Assembly (NCBI GenBank): GCA_000752035.1
Contig: CCFE01000021.1
Span: forward strand, 62,001 to 126,000
Direction: 5' to 3'
From: Bacillus rubiinfantis
Lineage (GTDB): Bacteria; Bacillota; Bacilli; Bacillales; Cytobacillaceae
DNA length: 64,000 bases
The translations under genes were made by a program, and so were the position numbers. The notes beneath the pieces were generated by a model. It searched no databases, had not been told where the DNA came from, and was given only the letters and a program-made list of their open reading frames with translations. Positions 34,034 to 41,742 of the stretch are shown here, piece by piece; within the stretch, counting starts at the first letter, position 1, and each line of letters opens with the position of its first letter.

Positions 34034-36838
34034 ATGTCTACGAAATTTGTTGTTATTGATTTAGAAACTACCGGAAATACACCAAAAAAAGGTGATAAAA
34101 TAATTCAATTTGCCGCAGTTGTTATTGAAGATGGGAAGATTACCGAACGATTTTCATCATTTCTTAATCCGCAAAAAGCAATACCGATTTTTATTGAAGA
34201 ATTAACAGGCATTCATAATGAAATGGTTGTTAACGCGCCCACATTTTCTGAAATTGCCTCTAAGGTTATGGAATTATTAGAAGATGCCTACTTTGTCGCT
34301 CATAATGTACTATTTGATCTGTCATTCTTGCAAGAGGAATTAATTCAAGCAGGCTATGAAGGTTTTTATGGGCCAGTTTTGGATACTGTTGAAATGGCGC
34401 GAATTTTGTACCCTTGTGCAGATGGCTATAAGCTTTCTGATTTGGCTGAATTAGAGAATTTGCACCATGACCGGCCCCATCAGGCTGATAGTGATGCTGC
34501 GGTGACAGCTGATTTGCTGTTACTATTGCTCAATCGTCTGGCTGCACTTCCACTGATCACTCTAAATCAGCTGTTAACGTTATCAGGAGGATTAAAATGC
34601 GACCTACAGCTACTGCTTGATGAAATGCTCGAAAAGGTTGATGATCCTCCCCAAGATGATCTAGGGGACACAGAAATATTTATGAATTTTGCAATAAAAA
34701 AGTTTACTTTACCATTGATTAATAACGGTGAGAGTACAGAGTATCCCTATCCTGAAAATGAAACGGAAAAGCTTGCTCTGGTAAAAAGAGCTTTTGACTT
34801 TTTTGAGGAACGAAAAGGTCAATGGAAGATGATGGATGCTGTTTATCATGCCTTTTACCATGAGCGGCATGCATTAATTGAAGCGGGTACAGGGATTGGA
34901 AAGTCACTCAGCTACCTGATGCCGGCTGCTTATTTTGTAAAGAAAGCAAAGCAAGGTCCTATTGTTATAAGTACTTTTACTACTCAGCTTCAAGAGCAAC
35001 TATTAAAACAAGAAGTTCCAAAATTAGCAAAGATGCTGCCTTTTAAGGTACACACAGTGTTGCTAAAAGGAAAAAGTCACTATATTGATTTAGAAAAATT
35101 CTATCATTCGTTAAAGGATGAAAATGATAATTATGATACCGCTCTGACTAAAATGCAGATTCTTGTCTGGTTAACAGAAACAGAAACCGGTGACCGGGAT
35201 GAATTAAACCTATCTAGCGGTGGTCTCCTTTATTGGGAGAAAATTAAAAGTAGCAGGACTATACTAGCTAAAAATCAAATTTGGCAGGAGAGGGACTACT
35301 ATTTAAAAGCAAAGCGTGAGGCAGAAGATGCAGATATTATTATTACCAATCATGCGCTGTTATTAACTGATATAAAAGAAAATTATGCCCTTTTACCCTC
35401 TTATAATTTTGCAATTATTGATGAGGGGCATCATTTTGAAAAAATAGCTGTGCAATTTTTCGGCGCTTCTTTGGATTATTTAGCCATTCGACTGCTAATC
35501 GGAAAACTTGGATCAGTTGATCATCCGCAACTAATAAATGGATTAGAGGTTATCCTAAATAGTATCCCAGCTCAAAGGAAAATGCTAATTTCTCAGGAAG
35601 CTCTTTATCAGCTAGCTACTGACCTTAATTATGAGATAGACATGTTTTTTCAGCTTTTAGCTGCATTTGCCAAGAAGACCATTGGATTAAGGAATCGTCA
35701 TTATCGCTTGAAGATAAAATTTTCTCGATGTGAAACCAACAGAGAAACTACAGCCATTGTTCATAGTGCTGAAAGAGTCGCCTTTTTAATTAAGGATCTC
35801 TATGCTGCGATATCAGAACGATTAGCCTGGATTACAAAAGAGAAAAACCAGCTTACGGAGACCGAGAAAACAGAATTAGAAGAAATTTACCAGGTTCTAG
35901 ACGAACTTGAAGAACTGCGAAATACTTTTTACAATTGTTTTCTTAAAGAGATTCATGATGTTAATTGGATTGAGATTGACACACGCTCGCCACAAAATGT
36001 TACCACTTTTATGGCACAGCCTGTTGAAGTTGCGCACCAGTTACAGGAGAAATTTTTTGCAACCAAAAAAGGAGTTATTCTCACATCTGCTTCCTTAGCA
36101 GTAAATCACTCCTTTGATTACATCATTGGACAATTGGGACTTGACCCTGTTACTACTGATCAGCAAATTATTTCCTCGCCATTTGATTATCAGAAACAGG
36201 TTCAGTTTTTTATTCCAAATGATTTACCAGAAATCAATACTGTTGCAATGGATGAATTCGTTATTACCTTATCGGAACATATTATTTCCATCGCCGAAGC
36301 TTCGAAAGGAAGGATGATGGTTCTTTTTACTTCTTATGAAATGTTAAAAAGCACGTATGATTTAATTAAGGAAAGCGGGTTTTTAAATGAATATGTGCTT
36401 TTAGCACAAGGGATATCAAGCGGCAGTGCTACAAGGTTATTACGAAATTTTAAGCGATATGATAAGGCAATTTTGTTGGGAACAAGCAGTTTTTGGGAAG
36501 GGGTAGACATTCCGGGAGAAGATTTATCATGTCTTTGTATCGTAAGGCTTCCCTTTAGTCCTCCTGATGAACCACTTACAGAAGCTAAGAGCAAATTGAT
36601 CCTGGAACGAGGCGGTAATCCTTTTAATGAATATGCCCTGCCCGAGGCAGTTCTCCGCTTTAAGCAAGGTTTTGGCCGTTTAATTCGTACGAATACAGAC
36701 AGAGGAGTTATTGTTGTGATGGATAAGAGGATCGTGACGACACATTATGGCAGCAGCTTTTTAAACTCAATTCCGCCTGTTACGGTGAAAAAAGGTCCAA
36801 TTTCTGATTTGGTTACGATCATTCGTTCTTGGGTTTGA
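34034..36838 (+). CDS. dinG: DinG-type exonuclease/helicase-like protein
   Basis: A 934-residue protein with two parts. Residues 1-165 form a DEDDh 3-prime-5-prime exonuclease domain (VIDLETTGNTP, HNVLFDLSFLQ, HQADSDAAVTAD). The rest is an XPD/DinG-like superfamily 2 helicase with Walker A AGTGIGKS (284-291), IIDEGHHFEK and the late motif QGFGRLIRTNTDRG. The four Fe-S cysteines of E. coli DinG are not seen between motifs I and II, as in other Firmicute exonuclease-fused DinG proteins. It stands between panD and the ypm genes. Confidence 0.93.
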   Translation: MSTKFVVIDLETTGNTPKKGDKIIQFAAVVIEDGKITERFSSFLNPQKAIPIFIEELTGIHNEMVVNAPTFSEIASKVMELLEDAYFVAHNVLFDLSFLQEELIQAGYEGFYGPVLDTVEMARILYPCADGYKLSDLAELENLHHDRPHQADSDAAVTADLLLLLLNRLAALPLITLNQLLTLSGGLKCDLQLLLDEMLEKVDDPPQDDLGDTEIFMNFAIKKFTLPLINNGESTEYPYPENETEKLALVKRAFDFFEERKGQWKMMDAVYHAFYHERHALIEAGTGIGKSLSYLMPAAYFVKKAKQGPIVISTFTTQLQEQLLKQEVPKLAKMLPFKVHTVLLKGKSHYIDLEKFYHSLKDENDNYDTALTKMQILVWLTETETGDRDELNLSSGGLLYWEKIKSSRTILAKNQIWQERDYYLKAKREAEDADIIITNHALLLTDIKENYALLPSYNFAIIDEGHHFEKIAVQFFGASLDYLAIRLLIGKLGSVDHPQLINGLEVILNSIPAQRKMLISQEALYQLATDLNYEIDMFFQLLAAFAKKTIGLRNRHYRLKIKFSRCETNRETTAIVHSAERVAFLIKDLYAAISERLAWITKEKNQLTETEKTELEEIYQVLDELEELRNTFYNCFLKEIHDVNWIEIDTRSPQNVTTFMAQPVEVAHQLQEKFFATKKGVILTSASLAVNHSFDYIIGQLGLDPVTTDQQIISSPFDYQKQVQFFIPNDLPEINTVAMDEFVITLSEHIISIAEASKGRMMVLFTSYEMLKSTYDLIKESGFLNEYVLLAQGISSGSATRLLRNFKRYDKAILLGTSSFWEGVDIPGEDLSCLCIVRLPFSPPDEPLTEAKSKLILERGGNPFNEYALPEAVLRFKQGFGRLIRTNTDRGVIVVMDKRIVTTHYGSSFLNSIPPVTVKKGPISDLVTIIRSWV

Positions 36839-37021
36839 GATGAGCTAAATCCCAGCGTCAAGTCCAATTTTAAACCAATCGTAATGCTACAGGCTGATTA
36901 GCTCCCCCACCTAAGTTCTCCTCAATCCCCTAAAGACTTAGGGTGAGAATTTTACAGACTGTTAATGCGGGATAAATATTGGTAAATTACACATCCTAGG
37001 AATGAGCAGGAGGTGTTTTGG

Positions 37022-37861
37022 GTGAAAATTTTATTATTGATGCTGACTATTTATTTACCATTTTCTACATTTGTCACTGCTGCTGTCCCACCGACAACAA
37101 ATGAAGTCGAGAATATTAAGTTAAATATTAAGGACCATGAAATGGCTGTCACCTTTATTGGATTAACAAATGGTGAAGCTACTTTAATTCAAGGTCCAAA
37201 TGGGGAAAATATTTTGATCAACACTGGTGGGAAGAATTCCGGAGCAGAACTAGCAGGCTGGTTAGATCTTTACAATGTAAAGAAGCTGCAAACACTAATT
37301 ATCACAAACGAACCAGAAGATATATCAGTTGCACTGCAAAAATTAGTAGCAGAATATAAAGTTAAACAAGTCATTTCGTCTGTCCAGTTGACTACACAGA
37401 TTAAAGAAGTCCTACCTAAGAAAATAGTCGTTACAGCATGGAAAGAAGGGGCCGTAGCCAACATTCTTCCTGAAGTAACTGCATCTGTGATATTTGCTGG
37501 AAACCAGCCTGAAGACGGTTTGGATATTATGCTCAATTTCTTTAATCATCGTATATTTCTTATGTCATCATATAGTAAGCAGGCTGAAAACGCCATTTTA
37601 GCTAAAAGACTAGAAAATATTCATGTTTTCAAGCTGCCAACCAACCCTAAGGAAAACACAATTTCAGAAGGATTAATCGAGTATTTAAACCCGCAAATCT
37701 CCATTTTGTTTGCTGCATCGAAGCAGCCGAATAAGGAAGTCGTGTATGATCTTCATAATGCCTGGTCGGAAATTTATTACACAAAAAAACATGGGTCGAT
37801 TACGATAAAATTCACCGAGACAAAATATGAAGTCATTACGGTACCAATAATAGAGGAATGA
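37022..37861 (+). CDS. Secreted metallo-beta-lactamase-like protein without metal ligands
   Basis: A 279-residue protein with an N-terminal signal peptide (about 21 residues ending near VTAAVPP). The following domain tracks the ComEC-like metallo-beta-lactamase fold: VTFIGLTNGEATLIQGPNG then NILINTGG, where active members have VGQGD and IDGG. The HxHxDH metal motif is replaced by TNEPEDIS, so metal-dependent hydrolysis is unlikely. GTG 37022 follows AGGAGGTG; the GTG at 37013 overlaps it. It lies between dinG and ypmA and is not in the B. subtilis order. Function unknown. Confidence 0.6.
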   Translation: MKILLLMLTIYLPFSTFVTAAVPPTTNEVENIKLNIKDHEMAVTFIGLTNGEATLIQGPNGENILINTGGKNSGAELAGWLDLYNVKKLQTLIITNEPEDISVALQKLVAEYKVKQVISSVQLTTQIKEVLPKKIVVTAWKEGAVANILPEVTASVIFAGNQPEDGLDIMLNFFNHRIFLMSSYSKQAENAILAKRLENIHVFKLPTNPKENTISEGLIEYLNPQISILFAASKQPNKEVVYDLHNAWSEIYYTKKHGSITIKFTETKYEVITVPIIEE

Positions 37862-37991
37862 AAAATGCAATTTCACTTGAAAAAATTCAAGCAAATAAAG
37901 CTTGATTTAGGCCATCATTATGATAACCTGTTATAATAATGAAGTAGTTAAAAAAGTTATGAAAGTCATTACAAAAAACTGGAGGAGACTT

Positions 37992-38162
37992 ATGGATAGT
38001 AAGATGGAAGTGTTATCAACTGTAAAAATCCGCTATACTGCTGATTTATATAAAATTGTTGATGCCCTAAATAGATCATTAAAAGAAAACGATCTAATGT
38101 TTGGACTTGCACTCGACAAAGAAGATCAAAATAAAGCAGTTTTTACAATTTATCGTACATAA
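37992..38162 (+). CDS. ypmA: Small protein YpmA
   Basis: A 56-residue soluble protein (starts MDSKMEVLSTVKIRY, ends AVFTIYRT) that matches YpmA in length, sequence style and position before ypmB. Function is unknown. ATG 37992 has GGAGGAGA 4-5 bases upstream. The frame is open for 24 codons more, but those have no ribosome binding site. An extended -10 (TGT-TATAAT at 37929-37937) is a likely promoter. Confidence 0.85.
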   Translation: MDSKMEVLSTVKIRYTADLYKIVDALNRSLKENDLMFGLALDKEDQNKAVFTIYRT

Positions 38163-38167
38163 GAGTG

Positions 38168-38644
38168 ATGATAGTGAAGAAGTGGATTATCTCAATACTC
38201 ATCATCCTCGTCATTGTATGTTTTGGGGGGGCTTATAAAGTATATTACAGTTCGATGAAACCAATGAAAGCAGCTGAAAAGAAAGCAGTGAAATTAGCTG
38301 GTTCAGATATAAGCAAGGTAGATGACTTTCATATTTATAACGGTAAAGAACAGGTTTATGTAATAGAAGGTAAGAATCAAGAGGGTAAAAATGTGATTAT
38401 TTGGATACCGGAAAAGAGTAAAAATCCGATTGTCAAAAAAGCAAAAGACGGACTGACAAAAGAACAGGCTATTCAAAAAATATCGCAAGAAAAAAGCCCA
38501 GCAAAAATACTTTCAGTACGCCTAGGGATGGAAAAAAATATCCCTTTATGGGAAATTTATTACCGTTCAGAAAATAAACTGATAAATTATTATTATATGG
38601 ATTTTGAAACCGGAGAATGGCTGAAAAAAATTGAAAATTTATAG
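38168..38644 (+). CDS. ypmB: Membrane-anchored YpmB family protein
   Basis: A 158-residue protein with one N-terminal membrane helix (about residues 5-22) and an extracytoplasmic part containing PepSY-like segments (KAAEKKAVKLAG, then GLTKEQAIQKI). It fits the YpmB family (DUF5590 region), located between ypmA and aspB. The gap to ypmA is only a few bases. The exact start (38165, 38168 or 38174) is uncertain because the ribosome binding site is weak. Confidence 0.83.
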   Translation: MIVKKWIISILIILVIVCFGGAYKVYYSSMKPMKAAEKKAVKLAGSDISKVDDFHIYNGKEQVYVIEGKNQEGKNVIIWIPEKSKNPIVKKAKDGLTKEQAIQKISQEKSPAKILSVRLGMEKNIPLWEIYYRSENKLINYYYMDFETGEWLKKIENL

Positions 38645-38671
38645 TATGGACTAAACTAGGGGGAGCAAATG

Positions 38672-39862
38672 ATGGTGGAATTAGCTAACAGGGTACTATC
38701 ACTTACACCTTCGTCAACATTGGCGATAACTGCAAAGGCGAAGGCATTAAAACAACAAGGTGTAGATGTTATTGGATTAGGTGCAGGTGAACCTGACTTT
38801 AATACACCAGAGCACATTTTAGAGGCTGCAGCGAAATCAATGAATGAAGGATATACGAAATATACTCCTTCTGGCGGCTTACCGGCTCTAAAGCAGGCTA
38901 TTATAAACAAGTTTGTTGCTGACCAAGGACTTAGTTACCAGACAAATGAAATTATGGTAGCAACCGGGGCAAAACATGCCTTGTATACTTTGTTTCAAGT
39001 CATCGTAAATAATGGTGATGAAGTCATTATTCCCATCCCTTATTGGGTAAGTTACCCTGAACAAGTTAAATTAGCTGGTGGAATTCCAGTGTATGTTGAA
39101 GGTGCGGAGCAGAATCATTTCAAAATTACTCCGGAACAGCTTGCGAAGGCAATTACAAAGCGGACAAAGGCAGTGATTATTAATTCCCCTAGTAATCCGA
39201 CAGGAGTATTGTATACGGAAGATGAGCTTAAGCAATTAGGTGAAGTTTGTTTAAAAGCGAATATTCTAATAATTTCAGACGAAATTTATGAAAAACTTGT
39301 CTATGATGGCTCAAAACATACATCTATTGCACAACTATCTCCAGAACTAAAAGAGCAAACTATTATTATCAATGGTGTTTCAAAGTCGCATTCGATGACT
39401 GGCTGGAGAATTGGCTATGCTGCTGGAAATAAGAAGATTATTGAAGCAATGACGAACTTAGCTAGTCATAGTACATCAAACCCGACAACTACGGCACAAT
39501 ATGCAGCTATTGCGGCATATAATGGTCCGCAGGCTCCTGTTGAAGAAATGCGGCAGGCTTTTGAAGATAGACTTACTATCATTTATGATAAGTTAATAGC
39601 CATTCCAGGTTTTACTTGTGTTAAGCCCCAAGGTGCCTTTTATCTCTATCCAAATGTGAAGGCCGCTGCAACAATGACTGGTTACGATACGGTCGATGAG
39701 TTTGCCACTGCTCTGCTTGATGAGGCAAAGGTTGCGGTGATTCCTGGCTCTGGTTTTGGGACTCCTGATAATATCCGTCTTTCATATGCAACATCACTAG
39801 ATCAACTTGAAAAGGCGGTTTCAAGAATTAGGGATTTTGTAGAAGAAAGATCACAAGATTAA
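38672..39862 (+). CDS. aspB: Aspartate aminotransferase, class I
   Basis: A 396-residue PLP transaminase that interconverts aspartate and oxaloacetate. It shows GLGAGEPDFNTPEHI, TPSGGLPALK, NSPSNPTG, SDEIYEKLVYDG and the PLP lysine in NGVSKSHSMTGWRIGY, followed by the Arg of RLSYATS. The pattern is close to B. subtilis AspB. ATG 38672 has AGGGGGAG 6 bases upstream; ATG 38669 is an alternative. In B. subtilis asnS follows; here a terminator and dnaD follow. Confidence 0.96.
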   Translation: MVELANRVLSLTPSSTLAITAKAKALKQQGVDVIGLGAGEPDFNTPEHILEAAAKSMNEGYTKYTPSGGLPALKQAIINKFVADQGLSYQTNEIMVATGAKHALYTLFQVIVNNGDEVIIPIPYWVSYPEQVKLAGGIPVYVEGAEQNHFKITPEQLAKAITKRTKAVIINSPSNPTGVLYTEDELKQLGEVCLKANILIISDEIYEKLVYDGSKHTSIAQLSPELKEQTIIINGVSKSHSMTGWRIGYAAGNKKIIEAMTNLASHSTSNPTTTAQYAAIAAYNGPQAPVEEMRQAFEDRLTIIYDKLIAIPGFTCVKPQGAFYLYPNVKAAATMTGYDTVDEFATALLDEAKVAVIPGSGFGTPDNIRLSYATSLDQLEKAVSRIRDFVEERSQD

Positions 39863-39875
39863 TTCACATTATTTT

Positions 39876-39906
39876 GTAAAAAGTCTGCTGATTGCAGACT
39901 TTTTAC
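39876..39906 (+). terminator. Intrinsic terminator of aspB
   Basis: A 13-bp perfect stem (39876-39888 with 39894-39906) with a TGATT loop and a T run in the 3-prime arm. Confidence 0.92.
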
Positions 39907-39989
39907 TTTCCATTTCCATAGCTGGATGCCTTTATCTTCTTACTGACTACAGTACTTCATGATATACTTTAATAAGAGGTGTCCAAAAG

Positions 39990-40691
39990 ATGAAATCAAA
40001 CATACTTTCATGGTTAGAGGAAGGTAATATTACTGTACCTGCGTTATTATTTTCATATTACCGTAAGCTTAATTTAAATGAAACAGAACTCGTTCTTTTA
40101 TTAAATATTCTTACTTACTTAGAAAAAGGAAACTATTTTCCTACCCCTGAAGAGCTTTCAGCTAGAATGACTATTTCTACAGCCGATTGTAATATTATCC
40201 TTCGAAAACTATTACAAAAAGGGTTCCTAGAGATTATTGAACATTATTCAACGGATGGAATCCTGAATGAAAAGTACTCGCTTCAGCCTTTATGGGAAAG
40301 GCTAATTGATTATTTTCTTAAAAATCAGCAACAAGATCAACAGGAAGAAAGTAAGAAGACTGGAGAAAACGATCTTTATACTTGTTTTGAGAAGGAATTT
40401 GGCCGACCGCTTTCACCGTTTGAATGTGAAACTCTAGCTATGTGGATGGATGATGACCATCATGACCCGGTTATCATTAAAGCGGCATTAAGAGAGGCTG
40501 TAATGTCGGGGAAATTAAACTTTCGCTATATTGATAGAATTCTTTTTGAATGGAAGAAAAATGGCATTAAAACGATTGAACAGGCCAAAAGTCATGGTCG
40601 GAGATTTCGCCAAAAGCAGGCACAAAAAGGTGCTAGTAGAGATGATGCTGACCAGCCATCCGTTCCTTTTTATAACTGGCTCGAACAATAA
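39990..40691 (+). CDS. dnaD: Primosomal replication-initiation protein DnaD
   Basis: DnaD acts with DnaB and DnaI to load the helicase at oriC and at restart sites. The 233-residue protein has an N-terminal winged-helix domain (about 1-95), a linker rich in Gln and Glu (about 110-125), and the C-terminal DnaD/DnaB domain with the YxxxI-type end (LNFRYIDRILFEWKKNGIKT). GAGGTG precedes ATG. It is followed by nth, as in B. subtilis. Confidence 0.95.
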   Translation: MKSNILSWLEEGNITVPALLFSYYRKLNLNETELVLLLNILTYLEKGNYFPTPEELSARMTISTADCNIILRKLLQKGFLEIIEHYSTDGILNEKYSLQPLWERLIDYFLKNQQQDQQEESKKTGENDLYTCFEKEFGRPLSPFECETLAMWMDDDHHDPVIIKAALREAVMSGKLNFRYIDRILFEWKKNGIKTIEQAKSHGRRFRQKQAQKGASRDDADQPSVPFYNWLEQ

Positions 40692-40715
40692 GTCTGATTG
40701 CGAGGTGAAACTTCA

Positions 40716-41381
40716 TTGTTAAATAATACCCAAATTCGTGAATGTTTAGATAAAATTGCTGACATGTTTCCTGATGCACATTGTGAATTAAACCATTCGA
40801 ATCCTTTTGAATTGGTCATTGCTGTTTCACTATCAGCTCAATGTACTGATGCACTTGTGAATAAAGTAACCGCCCAACTGTTTAAAAAATACAAAACACC
40901 GGAAGATTATTTACAGGTGTCCTTAGAGGAACTGCAGAACGATATTCGCTCAATTGGCTTGTATCGAAACAAAGCTAAAAATATTCAAAAACTATGCACG
41001 ATGCTACTAGAGCAGTATGATGGGAAACTGCCCATGGATCGGGATGAATTGACAAAGCTTCCAGGTGTAGGCCGGAAAACAGCAAATGTCGTCGTATCCG
41101 TTGCTTTTAATATACCGGCAATTGCTGTTGATACACATGTTGAAAGGGTTAGTAAACGGTTAGGAATCTGTCGATGGAAGGATTCAGTTCTTGAGGTTGA
41201 AAAGACGTTAATGAGAAAAATTCCTCAATCGGAATGGTCTGTCTCTCATCATCGGCTTATTTTTTTCGGTAGATATCATTGTAAAGCTCAAAATCCGCAA
41301 TGCCCAAGTTGTCCATTATTAGAATATTGCCGAGAAGGGAAAAAACGGATGAAGGGGAAGGCTGGTATCAATGAGCAGTGA
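40716..41381 (+). CDS. nth: Endonuclease III
   Basis: Nth is a base-excision glycosylase/AP lyase for oxidised pyrimidines. The 221-residue protein has the helix-hairpin-helix LPGVGRKTANVVVS with the catalytic lysine inside it, the catalytic Asp in VDTHVERVSKRLG, and a C-terminal [4Fe-4S] motif C-x6-C-x2-C-x5-C. TTG 40716 is the start: GAGGTGA lies 8 bases upstream and the resulting MLN start agrees with B. subtilis. It overlaps ypoC by 11 bases. Confidence 0.96.
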   Translation: MLNNTQIRECLDKIADMFPDAHCELNHSNPFELVIAVSLSAQCTDALVNKVTAQLFKKYKTPEDYLQVSLEELQNDIRSIGLYRNKAKNIQKLCTMLLEQYDGKLPMDRDELTKLPGVGRKTANVVVSVAFNIPAIAVDTHVERVSKRLGICRWKDSVLEVEKTLMRKIPQSEWSVSHHRLIFFGRYHCKAQNPQCPSCPLLEYCREGKKRMKGKAGINEQ

Positions 41382-41733
41382 AGAAAATGCTGTATCCAGC
41401 ATAATGAAACAGTGGGGAATCATCAAGAAAAAACTGGATAGTCTCCACCATGATCGTCATCATCATCAAATTAAACCATTAATGGAAGAGGGTATTAGCT
41501 TATTTATCCAACTTCTTTTTCTTACGAATGAAATTGATTTTTTACCAGGAACAGCATTAGATGAAAATCAATTAACACATAAGCCGGTAAATCTGCGGGA
41601 AAGGTTGGATTTCATTATTGCGAGACCGCAACTTTATCACTCTTTTCGCCAGCTTTCTGAATTAATGGCAGAGATGGAGAAGCTCCAGGCGAAGAAAATG
41701 ATTCAAAAAAAATCGTCTAGCCGTAAAAGCTAG
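41371..41733 (+). CDS. ypoC: YpoC family protein
   Basis: A 120-residue soluble, mostly helical protein with a histidine-rich segment (HHDRHHHQIK, about residues 23-32). Position after nth and before convergent ponA and its size match YpoC. Function unknown. It overlaps nth, so it is probably translated from the same message. Its 3-prime end runs into the shared terminator with ponA. Confidence 0.83.
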   Translation: MSSEENAVSSIMKQWGIIKKKLDSLHHDRHHHQIKPLMEEGISLFIQLLFLTNEIDFLPGTALDENQLTHKPVNLRERLDFIIARPQLYHSFRQLSELMAEMEKLQAKKMIQKKSSSRKS

Positions 41734-41742
41734 ACGTTTTTT
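41704..41742. terminator. Bidirectional terminator between ypoC and ponA
   Basis: CGTCTAGC (41714-41721) pairs with GCTAGACG (41729-41736), flanked by an A run on the left and a T run on the right, so it can act for both convergent transcripts. It overlaps the last codons of ypoC. Confidence 0.9.
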
